From assembly GCA_937925515.1 (NCBI GenBank), contig CALALP010000023.1:1-24919 (forward strand): DNA of 24,919 nt, in the 5' to 3' direction. A program made the translations under genes and the position numbers. Each line of letters opens with the position of its first letter. The first letter of the stretch is position 1. The stretch comes from an uncultured Lachnoanaerobaculum sp. GTDB lineage: Bacteria > Bacillota > Clostridia > Lachnospirales > Lachnospiraceae. Positions 1-8,436 of this stretch are shown here, in pieces. The notes under the pieces were generated by a model that was given only the letters and a program-made list of their open reading frames with translations, did no database searches and was not told the DNA's origin.

Positions 1-1445
1 AATTCCAATTCTCCGAGATTAAATCTCACTTCCTTGTATTTATTTAATGAATCTAAAAACTCTCCCAGCTTCATATTGTTACTAAACAGAAGGCTTCCTT
101 TCGCTTCTACTTCAGCTATTTCAGGGTCATTATTTGCTATATTCATATTCAAATGAAGGAAATCCTGAACTTTAGCTCCATTCATCATATTGATAATGAT
201 TTTCAATACAATACCAAAAGCCACACCTGCCAAAAGGTCTGTCAAAAGCGTAACTATCACCGTAGAAACAAAGATAACAAACTGCCCTTTTCCAATGTGG
301 AAAATGTGTATAAATTCTCTTGGGTGAGCCAGATTAAACCCTACAAAAACCAGCATCGCAGAAAGCGCCGTGTTTGGTATCATCTCAATAAGCGGAACCG
401 CGAAGATTACCGCCAAAAGCATAAACAATCCATGGAAGAAATTCGCCCATCTTGTCACTGCCCCATTAGATACATTGGCTGAACTTCTCGCCACTTCTGA
501 TATCATTGGCTGTCCGCCCACTAGTCCAGAAAGCACATTTCCGAAACCTACCGCAGAAAGGTCTTTATTAAAGTCTGATTTTCTTCTGTATGGGTCTACT
601 AAGTCTATCGCTTTAGCTGTCAAAAGAGATTCGATAGAACCAATTAGCAAAAACAAAATAACATACTGCACAAAAACACCTGTATGAGTCCACATTCCAG
701 AAAAATCAGCAACGAAAACTCCATCTTTGAAAGTATCAAAAATACTACCGATTTCCACCTTTTCATTGGCATCCATTTCGAAATAAATTCCCATCGGAAT
801 CGCTACCAAAAGCACTACGAGTGGAGCAGGAATCTTCTTCACCACTGGGTTTTTAATCATTCCCATTCCAAAAAGAATCGCCAAACAAGTCAGCCCTAAA
901 ATCGTATTTTCTCTATCAGCATTCATGATGCTGTTTGGCAAGTGTTTTAGCAAATCTATCACGCCCATTCCTGCCAAATCATCAGGTTTAATACCCAAAA
1001 GCAAGTGCAACTGTTTAGACATGATGATAATTCCTATCGCTGCCAGCATCCCATGAACCGCCGCAGAAGGGAACAAGTCCGCATATTTACCCAGTTTCAG
1101 TAATCCCATCACAATCTGGATAACACCAGCCACCGCAATAGTCGCCACTGCCATTTTCCAGCCAGTTTCTCCACCGCCAAACGCCGCCACTGCTCCTGCA
1201 CCTATGGAAATAAGTCCCGCCGCAGGCCCTTTGACAGATAGTCTAGAACCAGCAAAAAAACTAACTACTATTCCGCCAATAATCGCAGAAACAACTCCAA
1301 AAATCGGAGGAAAGTCCGCAGCTTTGGCAACTCCCATACTCAATGGTAATGCTAACAAAAATACCAAAAACCCAGCGAGTGCGTCTTTGGTAAAATTCTC
1401 TTTAAGACCTGCCAAACCATCAGCAGGAATCTTGTTTGAACTCAT
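1..1445 (-). CDS. SulP-family inorganic anion transporter, 3'-partial, Bacteroidetes-type
   Basis: My translation runs from the ATG at 1445 to the window edge with no stop (about 481 codons). It is a polytopic membrane protein with SulP features: an N-terminal stretch with LPLSMGVAKA and FFAGSRLSVKGPAAG, later FGNVLSGLVGGQPMISEVARSSAN, and the beginning of a cytoplasmic STAS-like domain (EAKGSLLFSNNMKLGEFLDSL) cut by the edge. SulP proteins move sulfate, bicarbonate or other anions across the inner membrane, usually as symporters or exchangers; the substrate cannot be read here. There is no Shine-Dalgarno before the ATG, base composition is richer in GC than the rest, and the promoter is of Bacteroidetes type, so this gene is foreign to the neighbouring Firmicutes genes. 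Plus-strand open frames inside it are shadows. Confidence 0.9.
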   Translation of the reverse strand, partial: MSSNKIPADGLAGLKENFTKDALAGFLVFLLALPLSMGVAKAADFPPIFGVVSAIIGGIVVSFFAGSRLSVKGPAAGLISIGAGAVAAFGGGETGWKMAVATIAVAGVIQIVMGLLKLGKYADLFPSAAVHGMLAAIGIIIMSKQLHLLLGIKPDDLAGMGVIDLLKHLPNSIMNADRENTILGLTCLAILFGMGMIKNPVVKKIPAPLVVLLVAIPMGIYFEMDANEKVEIGSIFDTFKDGVFVADFSGMWTHTGVFVQYVILFLLIGSIESLLTAKAIDLVDPYRRKSDFNKDLSAVGFGNVLSGLVGGQPMISEVARSSANVSNGAVTRWANFFHGLFMLLAVIFAVPLIEMIPNTALSAMLVFVGFNLAHPREFIHIFHIGKGQFVIFVSTVIVTLLTDLLAGVAFGIVLKIIINMMNGAKVQDFLHLNMNIANNDPEIAEVEAKGSLLFSNNMKLGEFLDSLNKYKEVRFNLGELE

Positions 1446-1509
1446 CGTGAAAATCTTTTTATAAAATTATCTATCGTAAAAAAATATTTGCAAATGAAAT
1501 GCAACGATA

Positions 1510-1540
1510 CAAATTTATATAATTTTGATTTTTTAACAAA
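1510..1540 (-). promoter_or_regulatory. Bacteroidetes-type promoter of the SulP gene
   Basis: On the minus strand TTTG (1540-1537) is followed after 19 nt by TAAATTTG (1517-1510). This matches the Bacteroidetes primary-sigma consensus TTTG / TAnnTTTG and its usual spacing. Transcription would start near 1504, about 60 nt before the SulP ATG. The element lies just inside the foreign piece, next to the broken end of dxr. Confidence 0.75.
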
Positions 1541-1547
1541 TTTTTCC

Positions 1548-2561
1548 TTAATTTTTATTTAAAAATCTTTCAACAGCAAGTTCATTTGCCGCATTATAAA
1601 CAGTAGGCATACTCCCCCCTATATCTATTGCCTTATAAGCAAGCTTAAGCCCCCTAAAAACTTCCATATCAGGCTTTTCTAGTTCTATTGAGAAAATAGT
1701 TGAAAAATCAAGTCTAGCTCCCTTTAAATATTTTCTTAAAGGATAATAAAGTGCATATTGAATAGGCAATTTCATATCAGGTGTTCCAAGTTGAGCCATA
1801 ACAGCTCCGTCCTCAAATTCCACCATTGAATGAATTATAGACTTAGGCTGTACTACAACCTCTATATTTTTAGGTTCAACTCCAAAAAGCCACTTTGCCT
1901 CTATAACCTCAAGCCCTTTATTTACCATTGTTGAGGAATCTATTGTGATTTTCTTTCCCATACTCCAATTTGGATGTTTAAGTGCTTGTTCTAAGGTTAC
2001 ATTTTTAAGCTGTTCATTTGAATACCCCCTGAAAGGCCCTCCTGAGGCAGTTAAAAGTATTTTTGAAATTTTGTTTTCATCATTTCCTCTAAGACATTGA
2101 AATATAGCACTATGCTCTGAATCTACAGGATAAATGTTGACATTTTCCTCTTTTGCAAGAGGCATTATAATATGACCTGCACATACAAGAGTTTCTTTAT
2201 TTGCCAGTGCAATATTTTTTTTTGCTTTAATTGCAGCTATTGTAGGCTCAATTCCAATCATTCCCACTATTGCAGTAACTACTAAATTAATGCTTTCAAG
2301 TGTTGAAATAAATATAAGCCCCTCCATACCTGAAACTATTTTGCAATTAGTGTCTTTTACTCTTGTAACTAAATCTTTCTCTAAATTTTTATCATAAATG
2401 CAGGCATAACTTGGCTTAAACTCTCTTATCTGCTTTTCAAGTAAATCTATATTCTTTGCAGCAGATATTGCCATAACCTCTATATCTTTATTTTCTCTAA
2501 TTATCTCGAGAGTTTGCGTCCCAATAGAACCTGTTGAGCCTAGTATTGTAATCTTTTTCAT
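1548..2561 (-). CDS. dxr: 1-deoxy-D-xylulose 5-phosphate reductoisomerase, C-terminally truncated
   Basis: Second enzyme of the MEP isoprenoid pathway, converting DXP to 2-C-methylerythritol 4-phosphate with NADPH. Visible are the nucleotide-binding start ITILGSTGSIG, the TASGGPFRG loop, and the substrate/metal region SMGKKITIDSSTMVNKGLEV. I chose the ATG at 2561, preceded by TAGGAAAA, over an in-frame TTG five codons upstream. Only 337 residues remain, against about 380-400 in the family. The frame reaches NAANELAVERFLNKN and then stops, so the C-terminal helical domain is missing. The break coincides with the Bacteroidetes DNA, so the truncation is probably a contig artefact rather than natural. 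It follows cdsA by 17 nt in the same transcription unit. Confidence 0.93.
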   Translation of the reverse strand: MKKITILGSTGSIGTQTLEIIRENKDIEVMAISAAKNIDLLEKQIREFKPSYACIYDKNLEKDLVTRVKDTNCKIVSGMEGLIFISTLESINLVVTAIVGMIGIEPTIAAIKAKKNIALANKETLVCAGHIIMPLAKEENVNIYPVDSEHSAIFQCLRGNDENKISKILLTASGGPFRGYSNEQLKNVTLEQALKHPNWSMGKKITIDSSTMVNKGLEVIEAKWLFGVEPKNIEVVVQPKSIIHSMVEFEDGAVMAQLGTPDMKLPIQYALYYPLRKYLKGARLDFSTIFSIELEKPDMEVFRGLKLAYKAIDIGGSMPTVYNAANELAVERFLNKN

Positions 2562-2578
2562 TTTTCCTACTTTCAAAA

Positions 2579-3379
2579 TTATACTAAAAATTTTATAGCA
2601 AAAAATACTGCAGGTGCAGTAAAAAACATACTGTCAAATCTATCTATTATTCCACCATGTCCGGGGATTAAATTTCCAAAATCTTTCACATTATAATTTC
2701 TTTTAATGCCTGATGCCACTAAATCTCCTATTTGAGAAATCACTGCACCTATTGCTGAGGCTAAAGCACATATAAGAGCAGGATTTGAAACTTCTCTCAT
2801 TCTAGTTGACAATAAAGAACCAAATAAAAAGCCAAGTAATGCAGAACCTAAAATTCCACCCACTGCACCCTCTATTGACTTTTTAGGGCTTAATACAGGT
2901 GCAAACTTATGTTTACCCATAAGACTTCCCACGGCATAAGCACAAGTATCACTTCCCCAACTTGAGATAAAAATAAGCCATGCTAAAAACTTACCGTCTG
3001 AAAGTTTTCTAGTCTGATATAAAAATGACATAAGCACACCAACATAGATGAAACCTAAAAATGCCTTTGCCACCTCATCTATCTTAATTTGTGGAAATGT
3101 AAACACATATACAGTCATCATTATCATAAGGATAAGTGCAAATAAAAAAAGATGATACTTGTCCCCATATAAATATGTACTTAAATAATAGGCAATTACA
3201 GATAAATAACCTGTAAAACCTATAATCTTATCTTCAATTTTAAAAACTCTGTAAAGTTCAAAAGTCCCAATAACCGATATAATCATAGATATACCAAGTA
3301 GTAAAATGCCCCCTGAATTTACAAAGAAAAAAGCAAGTAAGAGTAGCACTATTCCTGCAATCGTTCTTACGAAAAACAT
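2579..3379 (-). CDS. cdsA: Phosphatidate cytidylyltransferase
   Basis: Makes CDP-diacylglycerol from phosphatidic acid and CTP at the membrane, the branch point of phospholipid synthesis. The 266 residues are mostly hydrophobic with several membrane segments. Near the C terminus is the full CDS-family signature, SGIKRNYNVKDFGNLIPGHG followed by GIIDRFD, and earlier the SPKKSIEGAVGG motif. The start codon overlaps the uppS stop by one base (TAATG), and its ribosome binding site GGAGGT lies inside the end of uppS, so the two are translationally coupled. Length is normal for the family. Confidence 0.96.
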   Translation of the reverse strand: MFFVRTIAGIVLLLLAFFFVNSGGILLLGISMIISVIGTFELYRVFKIEDKIIGFTGYLSVIAYYLSTYLYGDKYHLFLFALILMIMMTVYVFTFPQIKIDEVAKAFLGFIYVGVLMSFLYQTRKLSDGKFLAWLIFISSWGSDTCAYAVGSLMGKHKFAPVLSPKKSIEGAVGGILGSALLGFLFGSLLSTRMREVSNPALICALASAIGAVISQIGDLVASGIKRNYNVKDFGNLIPGHGGIIDRFDSMFFTAPAVFFAIKFLV

Positions 3380-4080
3380 TACCTACCTCCAAATCTTCTT
3401 TCCCTTTTATTGTATACCGTGATAGCATTTTCAAGTTCAGCCATATCAAAATCCGGCCATAAGACATCTGTTACATATATTTCACTATATGCAATCTGCC
3501 ATAACAAATAATTTGATATTCTAAGTTCTCCACTTGTTCTAATAAGTAAATCAGGGTCAGGGTCAGGATATGTATCTAAGTACTTTTCAAAAAAGCTTTC
3601 ATCTACATTTTCAATATCTGAAACCTTTCCTGATTTATAATCATTTAGTAAATCTCTTACTGCTCTTGTAATCTCATCTCTTGCACCATAGTTTATGGCA
3701 AATACAAATGTTAGACCTGTATTATTTTTTGTAGTTTCTACGAGTTTATCTACACCCTCTATTATATCCTTATCAAACTTTGATTTATCTCCAATCATTT
3801 TAACTCTAACATTATTTTCAGAGGCTATCTTTAAAAGTCTTTTCATATAAAATCTAAATAACTGCATAAGTGCAGATACTTCTTCTTTACTTCTTTTCCA
3901 GTTTTCAGTTGAAAAGCCATATACAGTAAGATATTTAACTCCTAGTCTTGCACAATTTTCTACTGTCTTTTCAAGTGCCTCACAACCTGCCTTATGTCCC
4001 ATGGCTCTTGGTAGATTCTTTTTTTTTGCCCACCTTCCATTACCGTCAAGAATAATCGCAATATGATTTGGAATGTTCAT
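3379..4080 (-). CDS. uppS: Isoprenyl transferase (undecaprenyl diphosphate synthase)
   Basis: A cis-prenyltransferase that condenses isopentenyl diphosphate onto farnesyl diphosphate to give the C55 carrier lipid for cell-wall synthesis. The 233-residue protein starts with NHIAIILDGNGRWAKK, holding the catalytic Asp of the family, followed by GHKAGCEAL and YGFSTENWKRS. The C-terminal IPP-binding motif RTSGELRISNYLLWQIAYSE is complete. Its ATG has a good AAGGAG site, which sits inside an inverted repeat (see the leader element). It is flanked by cdsA (1-bp overlap) and dxr, so carrier-lipid and phospholipid genes are co-transcribed. UppP elsewhere in the window recycles its product. Confidence 0.97.
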   Translation of the reverse strand: MNIPNHIAIILDGNGRWAKKKNLPRAMGHKAGCEALEKTVENCARLGVKYLTVYGFSTENWKRSKEEVSALMQLFRFYMKRLLKIASENNVRVKMIGDKSKFDKDIIEGVDKLVETTKNNTGLTFVFAINYGARDEITRAVRDLLNDYKSGKVSDIENVDESFFEKYLDTYPDPDPDLLIRTSGELRISNYLLWQIAYSEIYVTDVLWPDFDMAELENAITVYNKRERRFGGR

Positions 4081-4084
4081 ATTA

Positions 4085-4147
4085 TCTCCTTAAAATTAAG
4101 GACTATTACAAAATAGACAAACAACTAATCCACTTGTAACAGTCCTT
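4085..4147 (-). promoter_or_regulatory. Candidate RNA switch in the frr-uppS intergenic leader
   Basis: Two inverted repeats share bases here. In the minus-strand transcript AAGGACTGTTACAA (4147-4134) pairs with TTGTAATAGTCCTT (4111-4098): 14 bp with one G-U pair and a 22-nt loop. The end of that second arm, TCCTTAA (4102-4096), can instead pair with TTAAGGA (4093-4087), which overlaps the uppS Shine-Dalgarno AAGGAG. Forming the first hairpin would free the ribosome binding site; forming the second would mask it. No U-tract follows, so it is not a standard terminator. No known riboswitch class is recognised; a regulatory role is inference. Confidence 0.45.
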
Positions 4148-4154
4148 TCTATTA

Positions 4155-4709
4155 TTATACAGTCATTATTTCTTTTGATTTATTCTCTATAACTTCATCA
4201 ATTTTTGAAATAGATTTATCAGTTATTTTCTGAATCTGCTCTTCTCCGTCTTTTAAATCATCTTCTGAAATCTCTGAAGATTTCTCCATTTTCTTAATAA
4301 CATCTATGGCATCTCTTCGGATATTTCTTACTGCTACTTTTGCCGCCTCGCCTTTTTTCTTAATGTCTTTTGCTAATTCCTTACGCCTATCTTCTGTAAG
4401 CTCAGGAAAGATAAGTCTTATTGTATTTCCGTCATTTGTAGGGTGAATACCAAGTTCTGATGTATTGATTGCTTTTTCAATTTCTTTTAGCAAATTCTTT
4501 TCCCAAGGTTGAATTACTATCATTCTTGCCTCCGGAACTGAGATATTACCCACTTGCTGAATAGGAGTTGGAACTCCATAATAATTTACTTTGATTTTAT
4601 CGAGAACATGAGGATTGGCTCTACCTGCCCTTATTGTAGCATATTCCTCTTTCAAAACTTCTATTGTCTTGTGCATTTTATCTTCATAATTCTTAATCTT
4701 ATCTTTCAT
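4155..4709 (-). CDS. frr: Ribosome recycling factor
   Basis: Together with EF-G it splits the post-termination ribosome complex so subunits can be reused. The protein is 184 residues, the family's standard length, with the conserved RAGRANPHVLDKIKVNYYG segment, IQPWEKNLLKEIEKAI, and the charged helix TEDRRKELAKDIKKKGEAAK. The whole forms the expected long helical bundle with a small inserted domain. The start has an AAGGGG site, 34 nt after the pyrH stop. The pyrH-frr order is common in Firmicutes and Proteobacteria. Confidence 0.98.
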   Translation of the reverse strand: MKDKIKNYEDKMHKTIEVLKEEYATIRAGRANPHVLDKIKVNYYGVPTPIQQVGNISVPEARMIVIQPWEKNLLKEIEKAINTSELGIHPTNDGNTIRLIFPELTEDRRKELAKDIKKKGEAAKVAVRNIRRDAIDVIKKMEKSSEISEDDLKDGEEQIQKITDKSISKIDEVIENKSKEIMTV

Positions 4710-4743
4710 ATCTACCCCTTAAAATATTTTTATATTAAGTACA

Positions 4744-5445
4744 CTAAACAGTTACAAGTGTACCATTTATATTTCCTGCCATAGCATTTGCAATAACATT
4801 GTCTTCATTTAAATCAAATACTGCAAGTGCAATTTTATGCTCTAAACACATTACAGTAGCTGTCAAATCCACAACTTCAAGCTTTTTGTCAAGAACTTCC
4901 GACAAACTTATCTTATCATACTTTTTAGCTGACGGATTAATTCTTGGATCTGAATCATATACACCGTCTATATTTTTGGCAAGTAATATCATATCTGCCT
5001 CCATTTCCACTGCTCTTAGTGCAATACCTGTGTCAGTAGAAAAATACGGATGACCTGTTCCACCTCCAAAAAATACTACTTTTTTTTGTTTAAAACATTC
5101 ATTTACCCTGTCTTTTGAAAAAAGTTCAGTCATACTTCCACATAAAAATGGAGTAAATATTGCAGTTTCCATTCCCTCACTTCTAAAAATTTCAGATACA
5201 TAAATGCAATTCATTATAGTTGCAAGCATACCTATTTGGTCAGCCTTAGTTCTATCTATATCCTTTGAACTTCTACCCCTCCAATAATTTCCTCCACCTA
5301 TAACAACTCCTACATCTACACCCTTGTTTACAGAAAGCAAAATTTGCTTTGCAATATTTTTAACTTTACTTTCATTGTAACCACCATTTTCTTTGTCAGC
5401 GAGTGCCTCTCCACTGAGCTTTAACATTACTCTTTTTAACTGCAT
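4744..5445 (-). CDS. pyrH: UMP kinase
   Basis: Phosphorylates UMP to UDP in pyrimidine nucleotide synthesis; a hexameric amino-acid-kinase-fold enzyme. Seen in order: KRVMLKLSGEAL at the N terminus, VGVVIGGGNYWRG (phosphate-binding glycine loop), ADQIGMLATIMN, FFGGGTGHPYFSTDTGIALRA, and AKNIDGVYDSDPR. The 233 residues match the family. It starts 1 nt after the codY stop with GGAAAG overlapping the codY end. The usual neighbours rpsB and tsf are absent; pyrH instead follows codY directly. Confidence 0.98.
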   Translation of the reverse strand: MQLKRVMLKLSGEALADKENGGYNESKVKNIAKQILLSVNKGVDVGVVIGGGNYWRGRSSKDIDRTKADQIGMLATIMNCIYVSEIFRSEGMETAIFTPFLCGSMTELFSKDRVNECFKQKKVVFFGGGTGHPYFSTDTGIALRAVEMEADMILLAKNIDGVYDSDPRINPSAKKYDKISLSEVLDKKLEVVDLTATVMCLEHKIALAVFDLNEDNVIANAMAGNINGTLVTV

Positions 5446-5446
5446 A

Positions 5447-6232
5447 TTACTTTCCTGACACTTTCTTTCTTATTTCATCTAATTCATCAAAAATTACATC
5501 ATTTACCACTTTAATATAAGTTCCCCTCATACCTGATGATCTACTTTCAATAACTCCTGCACTCTCAAACTTTCTAAGTGCATTTACTATTACTGAACGT
5601 GTAATACCTACTCTATCGGCAATTTTACTTGCTACTAAAGTTCCCTCTTTTCCGTCCAGGGAATCAAAAATATGAAGTATAGCCTCCATTTCAGAATAAC
5701 TTAGAGTGGAAATAGCAGATTTTACAATATGAATCTTTCTATCCTCTTCTGCATTTTCCTCATGTAAGCTCCTCATCATTTCAAGACCTACTACAGTAGT
5801 ACCATACTCACTTAAAATTATATCACTTATATCATAAGACTTATCTGACTTATAAATAAACAATGTTCCAAGCCTTTCTCCTGCAATATCTATTGGAGTT
5901 ATTATTGCTTGATATTTCTTTGAATTTTCCTCGTCAAAACCTAAAGTAACTAAATTTACATTTTCTTTAGTAGACAAAATTGCAAGTAGTCTTTCATTAA
6001 AAAGCCTATCTACAAAATTTCCAACATTATTATCTATAAGTTCATTAATCTCATCAACTCCTAAAAAATGTCCTACTCCAAGTACCTTACCTTTTTTGCT
6101 AATAACTAAAATATTTGATTCCAAAATATCACTTAGAACTGAACATATATCATTGAAAACTACTTTCTTAGTAGAATTATTATGTAATAATCGGTTTATC
6201 TTTCTTGTCTTATCTAATAGTTGTACGCTCAT
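5447..6232 (-). CDS. codY: GTP- and branched-chain amino acid-sensing global repressor CodY
   Basis: In Firmicutes CodY binds DNA when GTP and branched-chain amino acids are plentiful, repressing amino acid uptake, biosynthesis and stationary-phase genes. The N-terminal part is a GAF-type effector domain (LLDKTRKINRLL, GERLGTLFIYKS, ILSEYGTTVVGLEMMRSL). The C-terminal winged helix-turn-helix is nearly identical to the family (VASKIADRVGITRSVIVNAL, then RKFESAGVIESRS). I prefer the ATG at 6232 (261 aa) over the one at 6238, because GGAGG lies 7 nt before the former but only 1 nt before the latter. It has its own promoter and leads the pyrH-frr-uppS-cdsA-dxr run. Confidence 0.97.
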   Translation of the reverse strand: MSVQLLDKTRKINRLLHNNSTKKVVFNDICSVLSDILESNILVISKKGKVLGVGHFLGVDEINELIDNNVGNFVDRLFNERLLAILSTKENVNLVTLGFDEENSKKYQAIITPIDIAGERLGTLFIYKSDKSYDISDIILSEYGTTVVGLEMMRSLHEENAEEDRKIHIVKSAISTLSYSEMEAILHIFDSLDGKEGTLVASKIADRVGITRSVIVNALRKFESAGVIESRSSGMRGTYIKVVNDVIFDELDEIRKKVSGK

Positions 6233-6282
6233 ACTCATTCCTCCAAAAAGAGAGTGCCAAATTTACTATCGTCCTTAGTTAA

Positions 6283-6311
6283 ATTTTAGCACAATTCACT
6301 TAAGCTAACAA
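6283..6311 (-). promoter_or_regulatory. Promoter of the codY-pyrH-frr operon
   Basis: TTGTTA (6311-6306), 17 nt, TAAAAT (6288-6283) on the minus strand; the predicted start near 6277 gives a leader of about 45 nt. It begins only 3 nt after the topA stop, with no strong terminator between, so codY may also receive read-through from topA. Confidence 0.55.
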
Positions 6312-6313
6312 GG

Positions 6314-8383
6314 CTATTTTTGAATATTCTCACTATATCCACATTCTAAGTTTGAACATACACATTTATTTCCTTTTATTACCATATATGAGTTGCAATT
6401 TGGACATTTTTTATCAGTTGGTCTATTCCAAGAAAGAAAATCACAATCAGGATTATTTTCACAACCATAAAAAATTCTGCCCTTCTTAGTTTTTCTTATA
6501 CAAAGTTCTCCACCACATTTAGGGCATTTTACACCTATCTTTTCAATATAAGGCTTAGTATTTTTACATTCAGGAAAGCCGGGGCAAGCTAAAAACTTTC
6601 CATGTGGACCATACTTTATAACCATATTTCTACCACAATTTTCGCAGATAACATCACTAACTTCATCTGCAATCTTTACTTGTTCCATTTCTTTATTTGC
6701 TTTTTCAACTGCCTCTTCAAGGTCAGGATAGAAATTTCTAATTAAGGTTTTCCAATCAGTTTTGCCCTCTCCTACTGAATCTAAAAGTACCTCTAAATTT
6801 GCTGTAAAATCCTTATCTACAACACTTGGAAACTGACTTACCATAACATTATTTACTACTTGTCCGAGTTCAGTTACATATAGATTTTTTTGTTCTTTAA
6901 CCACATATCTTCTTGCAAGTATTGTAGATATTGTAGGTGCATAAGTTGACGGTCTGCCTATACCTTGCTCTTCCATTGCCTTAACTAGGCTTGCCTCAGT
7001 AAAATGAGGGGGTGGTTGAGTAAAATGTTGTGTCTTTACAATTTCTTTTAAATTAAGCTTATCTCCTACCTTAAGTTTTGAAATAATAGCATCTGACTCT
7101 TTTTTTTCTGAATCTTCATCATATACACTTAAGAAACCGTTAAAAACTATACTTGAACCTGATATTGAAAATGTATACTCTCCTGCCTTTATTTTAACCG
7201 AAGTAGTAGAATAGATTGCAGGTTTCATTCTGCCGGCAGTAAATCTTTTCCATATAAGTTGATATAACCTAAATAAATCTTTTGAAATTAAGTTTTTTAG
7301 CATTGCAGGCGTTAGCTCTATATCAGTCGGTCTTATAGCCTCATGTGCATCTTGAACCTTAGTTTTACTCTCCTTTTGTACCTGAATATCTGAAACATAC
7401 TCACTTCCAAAATTTTTCTCAATATATTTTTTTGCTAAACTGTCAGCATCCTCAGATATACGAGTGGAATCTGTACGAAGATATGTAATAAGTGCTACCA
7501 TACCCTTTCCCTCAATATCTACGCCCTCATAGAGTTGTTGTGCTAACTGCATTGTTTTCTTGGTTGAAAAATTAAGCTGTTTGCCTGCCTCTTGTTGTAA
7601 AGTAGATGTTGTAAATGGTAGAGGTGCTTTTTTTTGCTTTTTTCCCTCATTTATTTCGCTTACTATAAAATCTTCTTTTTTAACTGATTCTAAAATCTTT
7701 TCACATTCTTCTTTTGAGGAAATGTCAATTTTATTTTCTTTTCCATAAAACTTTGCCTGTAAAGCTTTTTTACTTAACTTTGAAATGAGATTAGCCTCTA
7801 TTGTCCAATATTCCTTAGGAATAAATGCATCTATTTCAGCCTCTCTCTCACAAATCATTCTAAGTGCAACTGACTGTACTCTACCTGCTGATAGACCTCT
7901 TTTTATTTTTGCCCATAAAAGAGGACTTATCTTATATCCTACTAACCTATCCATAATTCTACGAACCTGTTGTGCATCTACAAGATTCATATCAATATCT
8001 CTAGGGTGTTTTATCGCCTCTGCAATAGCTTTTTTAGTTATTTCATTAAAGCTTATTCTATAAAACTTCTTATCTCCTTCTTCAAGCTTTAAAGCCTTAC
8101 TCAAATGCCAGCTTATAGCCTCTCCCTCACGGTCAGGGTCTGTTGCAAGATAAATTTTATCAGCTTTTTTTACTGATTTTCTAAGCTTTGCAAGCAAATC
8201 TCCCTTTCCTCTAATTGTAATATATTTAGGCTCATAATCATTTTCCACATCAATCCCTAAGTTACTCTTGGGTAAATCTCTGACATGTCCATTTGATGCA
8301 GTTACATCATAATCTTTCCCCAAATATTTCTTTATTGTCTTTACCTTTGCAGGCGACTCAACAATCAATAGCTTTGATGACAT
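6314..8383 (-). CDS. topA: DNA topoisomerase I
   Basis: Type IA topoisomerase that relaxes negative supercoils by transient single-strand cleavage. The Toprim domain opens with KLLIVESPAKVKTIKKYLG and carries the acidic triad ATDPDREGEAISWH (about residue 80). The catalytic Tyr is in ITYLRTDSTRISEDA (about residue 300). The C terminus has three zinc ribbons: CENCGRNM..CPGFPEC, CPKCGGEL..CENNPDC and CPNCNSYM..CSNLEC. I place the start at ATG 8383 (689 aa), which has GGGGGT upstream and begins MSSKLLIVES; the longer frame from 8422 has no ribosome binding site and adds 13 unconserved residues. It follows dprA by about 50 nt, an arrangement common in Firmicutes. Confidence 0.97.
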   Translation of the reverse strand: MSSKLLIVESPAKVKTIKKYLGKDYDVTASNGHVRDLPKSNLGIDVENDYEPKYITIRGKGDLLAKLRKSVKKADKIYLATDPDREGEAISWHLSKALKLEEGDKKFYRISFNEITKKAIAEAIKHPRDIDMNLVDAQQVRRIMDRLVGYKISPLLWAKIKRGLSAGRVQSVALRMICEREAEIDAFIPKEYWTIEANLISKLSKKALQAKFYGKENKIDISSKEECEKILESVKKEDFIVSEINEGKKQKKAPLPFTTSTLQQEAGKQLNFSTKKTMQLAQQLYEGVDIEGKGMVALITYLRTDSTRISEDADSLAKKYIEKNFGSEYVSDIQVQKESKTKVQDAHEAIRPTDIELTPAMLKNLISKDLFRLYQLIWKRFTAGRMKPAIYSTTSVKIKAGEYTFSISGSSIVFNGFLSVYDEDSEKKESDAIISKLKVGDKLNLKEIVKTQHFTQPPPHFTEASLVKAMEEQGIGRPSTYAPTISTILARRYVVKEQKNLYVTELGQVVNNVMVSQFPSVVDKDFTANLEVLLDSVGEGKTDWKTLIRNFYPDLEEAVEKANKEMEQVKIADEVSDVICENCGRNMVIKYGPHGKFLACPGFPECKNTKPYIEKIGVKCPKCGGELCIRKTKKGRIFYGCENNPDCDFLSWNRPTDKKCPNCNSYMVIKGNKCVCSNLECGYSENIQK

Positions 8384-8436
8384 CTTTACCCCCATATTTT
8401 TCTTATAAATATCTTTATTCATTGAAAAGATAGGTA

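Noticed and set aside
153..1464. Several plus-strand open frames (153-482, 370-687, 684-899, 1204-1464)
   Set aside because: They are shadows of the minus-strand SulP gene, with no ribosome binding sites and no recognisable protein features.
3258..3467. Minus-strand open frame spanning the uppS-cdsA boundary
   Set aside because: Overlaps two certain genes in another frame and has no recognisable features.
8384..8422. Longer topA start at 8422
   Set aside because: No Shine-Dalgarno and unconserved extra residues; the ATG at 8383 has GGGGGT and the canonical N terminus.
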